A DNA stretch of 64,000 nt, from NCBI RefSeq assembly GCF_026672545.1, contig NZ_JAPPRJ010000008.1:310001-374000 (forward strand). The letters are read 5' to 3'. Positions 1-7,686 of this stretch are shown here, in pieces. The notes below the pieces were generated by a model, which searched no databases, was not told the origin of the DNA, and saw only the letters and a list, made by a program, of their open reading frames with translations. Every line of letters starts with the position of its first letter. The stretch's first letter is position 1. The stretch is from Rhizobium sp. SL86. Its GTDB lineage: Bacteria > Pseudomonadota > Alphaproteobacteria > Rhizobiales > Rhizobiaceae. The position numbers and the translations under genes were made by a program.

Positions 1-222
1 GGTCAGCGTCTGCTGGATAAACGGCAGGTACAGGTCGATCTCGGCGGGGCGGATCACCGGCCTGTGTCGAGGCAAGCCCGCGTCCTTCAGGACCCTGAAG
101 ACGGTGGTGTGATGGCAATGCAATTGCTTGGCGATCGTGCCGCAGCGCCACTTCTCAACGTGGTACAGGCGCAGGATCATCGCTTCCTTCTCGGCAGATA
201 TGGTCATCGGTTCGATCTCCAT
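1..222 (-). CDS. IS21-type transposase (IstA-like), N-terminal fragment cut by the window edge
   Basis: Seventy-four codons stay open from an ATG at 222 to the left edge of the window, so only the N-terminus is visible. The product starts MEIEPMTISAEKEAMILRLY and then has a helix-turn-helix (GTIAKQLHCHHTTVFRVL) followed by a basic linker and DLYLPFIQQTL. This arrangement is typical of the DNA-binding head of IS21-family IstA transposases; the DDE catalytic core and the IstB ATPase would lie outside the window. No terminal repeat could be recognised. The gene lies just downstream of a frameshifted cysteine-rich gene that is commonly seen next to such elements. Assignment rests on the N-terminus only. 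Confidence 0.7.
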   Translation of the reverse strand, partial: MEIEPMTISAEKEAMILRLYHVEKWRCGTIAKQLHCHHTTVFRVLKDAGLPRHRPVIRPAEIDLYLPFIQQTLT

Positions 223-644
223 GGTCGAATGGACGCACGTGTGTCCCCCGGCGACGCACGAAGCCGCGGCGAAAGAACAGCGGCACAGAGCTGCCGCAGC
301 GCCGGCACCACGGCTCGATCGATGACACCACGCCAGCGGTGCCATCGCCCGGTGCAACGATGCCGCCGTTTGTGGACGCCTTCAGTCGTGAACCCTCTGG
401 AACGACGGGTGGAGAGTGATGCGTCACGTTTTTGCGAGCCTGCCGATATCGGCGGGAGCGATCGGCATGGGCAAAGCGCCCCGGCCGGGTGCTCTGGTAG
501 CGCCGTCCGGCTGCCCGCAGGCTGGTCACGGCGCGCCGCATGGGCGCAGGCAGAACCGCAATAGCGCTGACCCCGATCGCAATGGCGGCAAAGCAGAACC
601 TGCGCGCGACACCGCCCGCAGAGGAAGAAACGAGCAGTTTGCAT
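155..644 (-). pseudogene. Frameshifted cysteine-rich small protein of the kind found beside IS21-type transposases
   Basis: From the ATG at 644 the first frame reads MQTARFFLCGRCRAQVLLCR and continues with C-x2-C pairs (CRHCDRG, CGSAC), a zinc-ribbon-like pattern. Near 522-527 the similarity moves to the next frame, which gives GRRYQSTRPGRFAHADRSRR, a THHS segment and, near the end, CRRCGSSVPLFFRRGFVRR. Joining the frames by removing one base (a C in GACCAGC on the minus strand) restores one continuous protein of about 160 residues. From memory, proteins of this layout (paired CxxC, GRRYQ..R.GRFAHA, late CxxC) occur next to IS21-like transposases; the function is unknown to me. The tail overlaps the start of the transposase gene. 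It could be a genuine mutation, a programmed shift or a sequencing error. Confidence 0.55.
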
Positions 645-1075
645 CGCGGCGGCGCACCTTTCGAAGCGCCGTCGGGATTGATCGGAGAAGCTCGACGGAA
701 TGCGCCAATACCATTATAATGACGCTCACCGTGAACCAGTCGGCAGTCCTGCGTGATGACAGCCACGTCATCTCACAGATGCCTGAGGGATTGGACATCG
801 AATTGGCCTGGTAGCTTTGGTCGATGTCTGTTTGCGGCGCTCCGCCAGTCTATCATTGACGGACGCAGCGCGGGATGTGCCTCAGTCGCCCTCCGGGCTC
901 CTGACGCCACATCCCGCGCTCATCTCCCCCATCAAAACCTTTGCAATAATCTCAGGGCCCTGTCCGCCGCGTCCAGATTCGCCGTAATCCCGTCTCGGCA
1001 CCAAATATGCGCGGTTCTCAACAGCCACCGACAGCGGTTTAGCAGACGCATGCACGGGCGGAAAGTCGGGAGGGG
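645..1075. other. Gene-poor stretch between the IS fragment and the TA pair
   Basis: No reading frame here has a convincing ribosome binding site or a recognisable product. The stretch contains a short inverted repeat (GATGAC at 755-760 with GTCATC at 767-772, approximate) and the strong hairpin described separately at 867-920. The right end of the IS21-type element probably lies in the 300-830 interval, but I could not identify a TG..CA terminus with confidence. Confidence 0.5.
867..920. repeat. Long inverted repeat, 13-bp perfect arms
   Basis: AGCGCGGGATGTG (867-879) is exactly complementary to CACATCCCGCGCT (908-920), with a 28-base centre that itself contains GCCC/GGGC complementarity (888-891 with 895-898). 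There is no T-run after either arm, so it does not look like an intrinsic terminator. It may be a REP-like palindromic repeat, a transposon relic or a structured RNA; one copy only was seen in this window. Confidence 0.6.
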
Positions 1076-1387
1076 TCAGGTCTGTGAGGTGGTTTCTTCC
1101 AGAGGACGGACGGAAAGGCGCAGCCCCATGCTGCGCAGGAGGGCGCTCAGGCTGCGCAGTTCCGGATTGCCGCTCTCCGACAGGGTTCGGTAAAGCTGGG
1201 TCGGGTTCAGCTCGGCTGACCGCGCCACAGCCGGCACGCCGCCGAATGCCTTCGTCATCTGCCGAAGCGTCACAAGCAGTTCGCCCTGATCGCCCTCGGC
1301 CAAGATCGCATCCAGCGTTGCCGCGGCAAGATCCGGGTCCTTTCGGAAGATCTCCTCCATCGACTCGTCATGACTGCGGTCCTTCAT
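1076..1387 (-). CDS. HTH antitoxin of the HI1420/HigA-like family
   Basis: This 103-residue protein is the second gene of a toxin-antitoxin pair. Its body (DPDLAAATLDAILAEGD, then GGVPAVARSAELNPTQLYRT and GNPELRSLSALLRSMGLRLS) matches the layout of the putative addiction-module antidote family typified by Haemophilus HI1420: a short N-terminal arm and a Cro/C1-type helix-turn-helix with the family's LS..GNP linker. The start is fixed by AGGAGA eight bases before the ATG, a site that overlaps the stop region of the toxin gene. By family analogy it neutralises the RelE-like toxin and represses the shared promoter. Confidence 0.85.
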   Translation of the reverse strand: MKDRSHDESMEEIFRKDPDLAAATLDAILAEGDQGELLVTLRQMTKAFGGVPAVARSAELNPTQLYRTLSESGNPELRSLSALLRSMGLRLSVRPLEETTSQT

Positions 1388-1399
1388 GATATTCGTCTC

Positions 1400-1732
1400 C
1401 TAACCATCAGTCCGGTCGCTCCAGTCGCGCCAGAAGGCATGCGCGCGCATGATATCGGCGTCCTGTGTGCGTTTGCTCCCGCCACAGAGAAGCAGGATGA
1501 CCTGTTTGCCGGTGCGCGCGTAATAGACCCGGTAGCCAGGACCGACGTCGATACGAAGTTCATGGATACCGTCGCGCAGGAATTTGCTGTCGCCGAGATT
1601 GCCCTGTTCGATCCGGTTCAGCCTGCGAATGATCGCGATCTTGCCCTGCACGTCCCGCAAATCGCGCAGCCATTCGGCAACCACATCTGCGCCGTCTCGC
1701 GTAACGTAATGCCTGACATCCAGCATCGTCAC
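1400..1732 (-). CDS. RelE/ParE-superfamily toxin, HI1419-type addiction-module killer
   Basis: A 110-residue basic protein with the features of the HI1419-like branch of RelE/ParE toxins: an early A(E)WLRDLRDVQGKIAIIRRL helix, LGDSKFLRDGIHELRIDVGP, GYRVYYARTGKQVILLLCGG and a C-terminal KRTQDADI..A segment. Proteins of this kind are presumed translation-dependent mRNA interferases. It is the first gene of the pair, 12 bases ahead of its antitoxin, the reverse of the classical relBE order and normal for HigBA and HI1419/1420 loci. A second ATG six bases downstream is possible as start. Confidence 0.85.
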   Translation of the reverse strand: MTMLDVRHYVTRDGADVVAEWLRDLRDVQGKIAIIRRLNRIEQGNLGDSKFLRDGIHELRIDVGPGYRVYYARTGKQVILLLCGGSKRTQDADIMRAHAFWRDWSDRTDG

Positions 1733-1750
1733 AAATTCGTTTAAAAACGA

Positions 1751-1789
1751 TTATTAGGGTCATTCTGTCCTGTCGTCAATGATGACAGG
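1751..1789 (-). promoter_or_regulatory. Sigma70-like promoter and overlapping palindromic operator of the TA pair
   Basis: On the minus strand TTGACG (1779-1774) is separated by exactly 17 bases from TAATAA (1756-1751), about 20 bases ahead of the toxin start. A 21-bp near-perfect palindrome (1769-1789; CCTGTC arms 1769-1774 and GACAGG 1784-1789, with one mismatched inner pair) covers the -35 box, as expected for autorepression by the HTH antitoxin. Confidence 0.6.
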
Positions 1790-1795
1790 GACAAG

Positions 1796-1831
1796 CCCGA
1801 AAGGAGAAAGCTTCTCCTTTCGGGTCTTTTT
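1796..1831 (+). terminator. Strong hairpin with T-run, oriented to the right
   Basis: A 13-bp perfect stem (1796-1808 with 1812-1824, loop AGC) is followed by TCTTTTT at 1825-1831. The T-run is on the plus strand although no plus-strand gene lies upstream. Read on the minus strand the hairpin would still end the MoxR-DUF58 operon, but without a clear U-tract. Confidence 0.65.
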
Positions 1832-1836
1832 ACACG

Positions 1837-3903
1837 TCACCGTCCCTCGCGCCACCACATCGCGGAGATGGCCATCAGCAGCACGGCAAGGCCGGCGAAA
1901 CCGGCAAACAGCGGCGTGGTATCGATGCCGCGCAGCACGGTTTCGTCGGTCATGCGGATGACCATGCGGTTCGGGTCGTTGATGCGGACCTCGCCGCGCA
2001 CCGGCAGAATGTCGGGCAATTGCACGCTGTCGCCGTCCTCGATACGGGTTACGAGGCCGCGGGTCTTTTCAGCATAGGGCGCAAGCGTTTCCGTGGTGGA
2101 AATCATCGCCTTGAACTCCGGGGCGTCCACGGTGCCGATATGCACGAGCGTGGAAAACTCGCCGTTCGAGACTTCGAACAGGCCGGTTTCCTCCATCCGC
2201 TTTTCGATGCGATACAGACCGGGGCCGGCGGCGGTGAAGGGAATGCTTTCGGTGCGGCCGGACGGATAACGGATCGTTGCGGGACCGGGATCGTCGCCGA
2301 TTGTCTGGCGGGTGGCCTCCAGCGTGCGGCCGACGGCGCGTGCGGTCAGCGCCTCTTCCTCCAGTTCCGGTTCCTTCATCAGCCAGTGCGCGATGCGGCG
2401 ATAGAGCGCCACATGCGGGCCGCCGCCTTCGAAACCGCGGGCCCAGAGCCAGCCCTGGTCGGAGAGAAGCATGGCGACGCGGCCTTCACCCTCGCGACTG
2501 AGCACCAGAAGCGGGCGGTTGCCGTCACCTTGCATCACGGTTTCGCCTTGCGGCTGGGTGACATCGATGGTGCGGAACCAGCGGCCCCAGGCGGGCGGTT
2601 CGCTGCCGGAGCCATCGAGACCGCGGGTGACCGGGTGTTTTTTGCCGAGATCGGAGAGGCGCGGGAAGAAACCGGCCTGATGTACGTCGCCTGTTGGCGC
2701 TGCCGGCAGGACGGTCGCGAGCGGCGTGGACGCAATCGAATCGCGACCGGCATGTTCTGGGCCTGCGGCGATCAGCAGTGCGCCGCCGTTTTCGACATAC
2801 TGGGCGATGTAATCGTAATAGAGAATCGGCAGCACGCCGCGGTGCTGGTAGCGGTCGAAGATGATCAGGTCGAAATCGTTGATCTTTTCGACGAACAATT
2901 CGCGTGTCGGGAAGGCGATCAGCGACAGTTCGTTGATCGGGGTGCCATCCTGTTTTTCCGGCGGACGCAGAATGGTGAAATGCACCAGGTCGACCGAGGC
3001 GTCGGATTTCAACAGGTTGCGCCAGGCCCGTTCGCCGGCATGCGGTTCACCGGAGACGAGCAGCACGCGCAGGTTCTGGCGGATACCGTCGATCACGTGG
3101 ACGGCGCGGTTGTTGGCGGTCGTCACCTCGCCCGGCAGTTCGGCAACGGAAAATTCCATCACATTGCTGCCGCCGCGCGGCACGGTGAAGCTGAACGGGA
3201 TCGGTGCGCCGGGTGTCGCCTGCAGGTTGGCGATGATCTCGCCGTTCATGCGCACGGTGACGGGTGCTGCGCCACCCTGGGCACGACCGTCATCAAACAC
3301 CCGGAGCGTCATCTGCTGTTCTTCGCCGACAATGCCGAAGCGCGGCGCGCGCACCACCTCGACACGGCGGTCGAATTCGTTGGCGCGGCCGGTGATCAGG
3401 CCGTGGATCGGTGCGTTGAAGGGCAGGGTCTGGTCAACGCCCGGCAGATCGTGGATCTGGCCATCGGTGAGAAAGACGGCGCCTCCGACGCGGCCCGGCG
3501 GCACATCGGCGGTCGCGGTCGAAAGCGAGGAGAACAGTCGTGTGGAGGGCGTGTCGGAATTTTCGTCGTCCCGCACCTCGACGACGCGGGTTTCGATGCG
3601 TGGAAAACGCGAGAAGCGGTCCTGAAGCTGTTTCAGGGCCTCGTCCGTCTGCGCCACCCGTTCCGGCGTGTCCTGGCTCTGCGACCGGTCGACAATGACG
3701 GGAACGATGGTCGACAGCTGTTCGCGGTCTTCCTGGGTCAGCGTCGGATTGGTGAGTGCAAGCAGCAGCGCCGCCAGTGCCAGGGCGCGCAAAAGACTGC
3801 CGCGCAGGCCCCGCCACAGGGAAAGGACAACGAGGATCGCCGCGAATACGGCGAGCACGGCGAGGACGGGCAGCGGGAGGAAGGGCGCAAACTGAATGTC
3901 CAT
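1837..3903 (-). CDS. Membrane-anchored vWA-like / GATase1-like protein, last gene of the MoxR-DUF58 operon
   Basis: About 688 residues. Two N-terminal membrane segments (LPVLAVLAVFAAILVVLSLW and LLRALALAALLLALTNPTL) are followed by a vWA-like fold in which VIVDRSQSQD supplies a DxSxS MIDAS-type motif, then a region (RVLLVSGEPHAGER ... DLIIFDRYQHRGVLP ... VENGGALLIAAGPEHAG) resembling class I glutamine-amidotransferase-like folds, and a C-terminal membrane helix ending MWWREGR. The start was placed at 3903 because AGGAG, which includes the stop codon of the preceding gene, lies seven bases upstream; ATG at 3906 is also possible. Such proteins accompany MoxR/DUF58/DUF4159 genes in alphaproteobacteria; their exact role is unknown. 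Confidence 0.75.
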   Translation of the reverse strand: MDIQFAPFLPLPVLAVLAVFAAILVVLSLWRGLRGSLLRALALAALLLALTNPTLTQEDREQLSTIVPVIVDRSQSQDTPERVAQTDEALKQLQDRFSRFPRIETRVVEVRDDENSDTPSTRLFSSLSTATADVPPGRVGGAVFLTDGQIHDLPGVDQTLPFNAPIHGLITGRANEFDRRVEVVRAPRFGIVGEEQQMTLRVFDDGRAQGGAAPVTVRMNGEIIANLQATPGAPIPFSFTVPRGGSNVMEFSVAELPGEVTTANNRAVHVIDGIRQNLRVLLVSGEPHAGERAWRNLLKSDASVDLVHFTILRPPEKQDGTPINELSLIAFPTRELFVEKINDFDLIIFDRYQHRGVLPILYYDYIAQYVENGGALLIAAGPEHAGRDSIASTPLATVLPAAPTGDVHQAGFFPRLSDLGKKHPVTRGLDGSGSEPPAWGRWFRTIDVTQPQGETVMQGDGNRPLLVLSREGEGRVAMLLSDQGWLWARGFEGGGPHVALYRRIAHWLMKEPELEEEALTARAVGRTLEATRQTIGDDPGPATIRYPSGRTESIPFTAAGPGLYRIEKRMEETGLFEVSNGEFSTLVHIGTVDAPEFKAMISTTETLAPYAEKTRGLVTRIEDGDSVQLPDILPVRGEVRINDPNRMVIRMTDETVLRGIDTTPLFAGFAGLAVLLMAISAMWWREGR

Positions 3904-3913
3904 CATCGCGCTC

Positions 3914-6724
3914 CTATTGTCCCAGCCGTTCAAGCAGCGCCGGCACATGCACCTGGTCGGCCTTGTAATTGCCGGTCAGCATGTACATCATGATGTTGAC
4001 GCCGGCGCGGTAGGCATATTCGCGCTGCATCTCATCCGGCGGCACCGTTGGCAGCACGGCACGACCCGAGTCGTCGATCGCCCAGGCGCCGGCGAAATCA
4101 TTGCCGGTGATCAGAAGCGGCGTCACGCCATCACCGGTCGAGGAAAGCTGGCTGCCGGAATTGCGGGCATCCTGACGTGCCTCGACCCAGAGCGGGCTGC
4201 CGGAATAACGGCCGGGGAAGGACGACAGGAGATAGAAGGTGCGCGTCAGCACATGGTCTTCCGGCGTCGGCTCCAGCGGCGGGATGTCGATATTGGCAAG
4301 AATTTCCTGAAGCCGCTGGCCGTTGGCACTCGGCGCTCCGCCGGCATCGAGCGTGTTCAGCTGGTCGCGCGTGTCGAACAGCACGGTGCCGCCATTGCGC
4401 ATATAGGCATCGATGCGGGAAATCGCCGCCTGGGTCGGCATCGGCGCGCTGGCCGAAATCGGCCAGTAGATGATCGGGTAGAAGGAGAGCTCGTCCCGGC
4501 TGATGTCGAGGCCGACCGGGGCGCCGGGTTCCAGCGTGGTGCGGTAGGTGAGGAACTGGCTGAGACCTTCCAGCCCCTGTTCCGACAGGCGGTCGACATC
4601 GGCTTCGCCGGTCACGACATAGGCAAGGTGCGTGGTATCCAGCCGCTCCAGCGCCTGTTCATCGCCCGGCTTCAGATCCTGCGCCCGGCTTTCGTTCGGC
4701 GTGAGGGCGAAGGGAAGGAGGGCAAGCATCAGCATGGCCGCCGTGGAGCGGGCCGCCCGCGGGGTGCGGGCAAAGGCGCCGTTCATGACGAGCACGATCA
4801 GGCTGTCGATCAGGAGCATGATCAGGGCTGCGGTGAAGAGGGCAGGGCGCAAGGAGATCGCCTCGCGTCCGACCAACGCCTCGCGGGCAACGTTCATTCC
4901 GGCTCCGTCGAGAGCGACCGGGTTCAGCTGCGCATCCGCAGGCAGAAGATTGACGGCGGTAAATCCGTCTTCCGAGCCGTAAAGACCGGGCGGATGGTCA
5001 AGGCTTGCGACAGGCACCTGGCCAGCACTCACCGTGATCGGTTTTGCCGCGGCCGTTTCGGCTGTCAACACGCCGGTCGCGTTCAGCAGTCGATAGGGCG
5101 GCAGGGAGGCGGCGGTTTCCGATGTCTGCGCATTGCTCTGTGCGCCGCCGGCGCGGGACAGCTGCACGATCCGGCGCAGCATCTCGACGAAGGTGCCCGA
5201 CAGCGGCAGGTCGGACCAGGTCGCTTCCGCACTGACATGGAAGAGCACGATGCGGCCTGCATCGATCTGCTGCGTCGTCACCAAGGGCGTGCCGTCGGCC
5301 AGGCTGGCCCAGGTCCGTTCGGCAAGATCCGGTGTCGGTTCGGCAAGAACCTGCCGTTTCACGGTCACATCTGTGGCGCGCGGCATGCCGGCAAAAGGCC
5401 CGAAGGTCGGGAAATCCGCCAGCGGTTGCGGTTCGGCCCAGGAGAGTGCGCCGCCGAGCGCGCGTTCGCCGCGGCGCAGGATGACCGGCACCAGCGGATC
5501 ATCGGTCGGGGCAGCGGCGAGGCGCGGGCCGGCAAACCGGATCAGCATCCCGCCGCGGGCAATCCAGCGCTGCAGCGGCTCATAGGTCTCGGCCGGCAGA
5601 CGGCCGATATCGGCCATGATGATCGCGGACGGGTTCTGCTGCAGGATATCGGGGATCGAGGCGGAGAGATCGGCGCTCTTCGGTTCGATGAGATCGGCAT
5701 AAGGCTGCAGTGCGCGGCTGATGTAATAAAGCGGCAGGAGCAGCGGCTGCAGGTCGTTGCCGCCATCGCCGGCAATCAGCGCCACACGACGGCGCTTGAA
5801 ACCATCGTCCAGCAGGTGGACGGCTCCGGCGCTTGCGCCGTTGTCGATCGAAAGCCGTGCAAAATCGTTGCGCAGTTCGAAGGGCGCGGCAATCTCCGCT
5901 GTTGCCGTGGCGGCGCCTGCGGCAAAAGACAGTTCACCGCTTGCCAGCGAGCGGCCCTGCTGGTCGAGCGCGTTGACGGTATAGGTCGCGGACGCGTCGC
6001 GCGTCAGCCGCGCGGCCGTAACGCTCATCGCGCCGGCATTGTTGGTGGCGCCTGTTAGCGCCAGTGCCTGACCGCCATCGCCCTCGATCAGGCGCAGGTC
6101 GGCAGGCGAGAGGCTTTCGAGAGCGGACATCATGTCGGTATCCTGTGGCGTCGCCACACCATCCGACAGAAATGCGACGGTACCGGGGCGGGTACCGTTG
6201 AAGGCTTCGGTCAGCGCCGCGGCGGCCCGTTCGCGCTCCGGCACCAGCGGTTTCGGTCGTGCCGCCATCAGCTTTTCGCGGGCGGCGGCGGCACTCCCTG
6301 GCACGGCGTCATGGGTGGGATCGGCGGTGAAGACGATCGCGACCGGCAGGTCGGCATTTTCCGCGTCGCCGATCATGATGTCGGCGGTTTCCACCCGCCG
6401 TTCCCAGTCGCGCGCCGTCGACCAGCTGTTGTCGACGATGATCGCCAGCGGTCCGGCGGTCGACAGCGAACCGGTGCGCGGGTTGAGAACCGGATCGGCA
6501 ATCGCAAAGATCAGGGCCGCGGCCATCAGCATGCGCAGGAGCGTCAGCCACCAGGGGCTTTTCGCCGGGGTTTCCTGGCGTTTCAGCACGGAGGCAAGGA
6601 TGGCAAGCGGCGGAAACACTTCGGCCTTCGGGCGCGGCGGGGTGAGCCGCAGCAGCCACCAGATGGCTGGAAGCGCCACGAGCGCGATCAGGATGGCGGG
6701 GCTGGCAAAGGCGAGGGCACTCAT
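3914..6724 (-). CDS. BatA-like / DUF4159 domain membrane protein
   Basis: This 936-residue protein begins with the BatA N-terminal layout: a membrane segment (residues about 5-25), the RLTPPRPKAEVFPPLAIL motif and a second membrane segment (about 58-80). A vWA-like domain follows with IIVDNSWS providing DxSxS. A membrane span at about 630-655 precedes a signal-peptide-like stretch (AAMLMLALLPFALTPNESRA, about 665-685), after which comes the DUF4159 domain (AYVVTGEADVDRLSEQGLEG ... FYPIIYWPIS ... GGTVLFDTRD). The start overlaps the DUF58 stop by ATGA, indicating translational coupling. The inner-membrane topology places the vWA and DUF4159 parts in the periplasm or exposed to it. The complex is thought to assist folding or metal insertion, by analogy with MoxR systems. 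Confidence 0.85.
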   Translation of the reverse strand: MSALAFASPAILIALVALPAIWWLLRLTPPRPKAEVFPPLAILASVLKRQETPAKSPWWLTLLRMLMAAALIFAIADPVLNPRTGSLSTAGPLAIIVDNSWSTARDWERRVETADIMIGDAENADLPVAIVFTADPTHDAVPGSAAAAREKLMAARPKPLVPERERAAAALTEAFNGTRPGTVAFLSDGVATPQDTDMMSALESLSPADLRLIEGDGGQALALTGATNNAGAMSVTAARLTRDASATYTVNALDQQGRSLASGELSFAAGAATATAEIAAPFELRNDFARLSIDNGASAGAVHLLDDGFKRRRVALIAGDGGNDLQPLLLPLYYISRALQPYADLIEPKSADLSASIPDILQQNPSAIIMADIGRLPAETYEPLQRWIARGGMLIRFAGPRLAAAPTDDPLVPVILRRGERALGGALSWAEPQPLADFPTFGPFAGMPRATDVTVKRQVLAEPTPDLAERTWASLADGTPLVTTQQIDAGRIVLFHVSAEATWSDLPLSGTFVEMLRRIVQLSRAGGAQSNAQTSETAASLPPYRLLNATGVLTAETAAAKPITVSAGQVPVASLDHPPGLYGSEDGFTAVNLLPADAQLNPVALDGAGMNVAREALVGREAISLRPALFTAALIMLLIDSLIVLVMNGAFARTPRAARSTAAMLMLALLPFALTPNESRAQDLKPGDEQALERLDTTHLAYVVTGEADVDRLSEQGLEGLSQFLTYRTTLEPGAPVGLDISRDELSFYPIIYWPISASAPMPTQAAISRIDAYMRNGGTVLFDTRDQLNTLDAGGAPSANGQRLQEILANIDIPPLEPTPEDHVLTRTFYLLSSFPGRYSGSPLWVEARQDARNSGSQLSSTGDGVTPLLITGNDFAGAWAIDDSGRAVLPTVPPDEMQREYAYRAGVNIMMYMLTGNYKADQVHVPALLERLGQ

Positions 6725-7641
6725 GCGCGCGCTCCCGACAAAACGGGTGGATTGCCCGACAGATAACCGTGAATGGCGGCGAGTGCCTCGGATGCGAGAT
6801 GATCGGTGCGATGGAAAACGAAGTTCCAGCCCATGTGGCGCAGCGACTGACCGAGGTTTTCGCGGCGCGCCAGATAGGCGCGCTGGTAGTCTTCCTTCAG
6901 CGTCTCGGCGCGGCCGGAGACCAGCTTTTCGCCGGTTTCCGGATCGGTGAACTCGGTGCGGCCGCTATAGGGGAAGATCTCTTCGGCGGGATCGGCCACC
7001 TCCACCACATGTCCGCGCAGGTTGCGGCGGGCAAGCGGCGTGATGCGCTCCATGATCCGGTCGGCATCATCGAGAAAATCGCCGATCAGCACGATATCGC
7101 TTGCCCCGCGGATCATGCCGGTCTCCGGCATGCCGGCGGTCGGCGGGGCATGCATGATGGCGGTCGCCAGGCGTTCGGCGGCATTGCGGGCGGCGACCGG
7201 CTCCATCACGCCGGGGCAGCCGATGCGTTCACCGGAGCGCGCCAGGATTTCCGCCAGCGCCAGCATCAGCACCAGCGCGCGGCTTTCCTTCGACACCGTG
7301 CCATAGGTCGATTTGTACATCATCGAGGCAGACATGTCGGCCCAGAGCCAGACGGTGTGGGCGGCCTCCCATTCCCGGTCGCGGACATAGGTATGGTCAT
7401 CGCGGGCGGAACGGCGCCAGTCGATGCGGGCCAGGCTTTCACCTTCCGAATAAGGGCGGAACTGCCAGAAATTTTCGCCGATGCCGCGTTTGCGACGACC
7501 GTGCCAGCCGGCAATCACGGTATTGGCAATGCGGCGCGCCTCGACCATGCAGTCCGGCACCAGGATGGCCCGCTGCCGTGCGCGTGCCAGCACCTCGCTG
7601 CCGGGGGTCTGCGGAACGATCTGGCCGATGGATGATGCCAC
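6721..7641 (-). CDS. DUF58 domain protein
   Basis: A 306-residue protein with the DUF58 signature FRPYSEGESLARIDWRRSAR followed by WEAAHTVWLWADMSASMMY, where DMSAS resembles the MIDAS motif of vWA domains. DUF58 proteins are the standard partners of MoxR ATPases. The start is GTG at 7641, supported by AAAGGAG six bases upstream; it lies 45 bases after the MoxR gene and its stop overlaps the start of the DUF4159 gene. It lacks obvious membrane helices, unlike many DUF58 proteins that carry two at the N-terminus, so it is probably a cytoplasmic adaptor between the ATPase and the membrane components. Confidence 0.9.
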   Translation of the reverse strand: MASSIGQIVPQTPGSEVLARARQRAILVPDCMVEARRIANTVIAGWHGRRKRGIGENFWQFRPYSEGESLARIDWRRSARDDHTYVRDREWEAAHTVWLWADMSASMMYKSTYGTVSKESRALVLMLALAEILARSGERIGCPGVMEPVAARNAAERLATAIMHAPPTAGMPETGMIRGASDIVLIGDFLDDADRIMERITPLARRNLRGHVVEVADPAEEIFPYSGRTEFTDPETGEKLVSGRAETLKEDYQRAYLARRENLGQSLRHMGWNFVFHRTDHLASEALAAIHGYLSGNPPVLSGARA

Positions 7642-7686
7642 GCCTGCTCCTTTGATTTCGTCTGTTCGTATGGGCCGCGCCCGGCG

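Noticed and set aside
2020..3993. 657-codon plus-strand frame opposite the vWA-like gene
   Set aside because: It mirrors the codon structure of the minus-strand gene; composition rich in His, Gln, Arg and Asp with no domains, as expected for an antisense shadow in high-GC DNA.
3896..6058. 720-codon plus-strand frame opposite the DUF4159 gene
   Set aside because: Antisense shadow of a clearly conserved gene; no ribosome binding site or recognisable motif.
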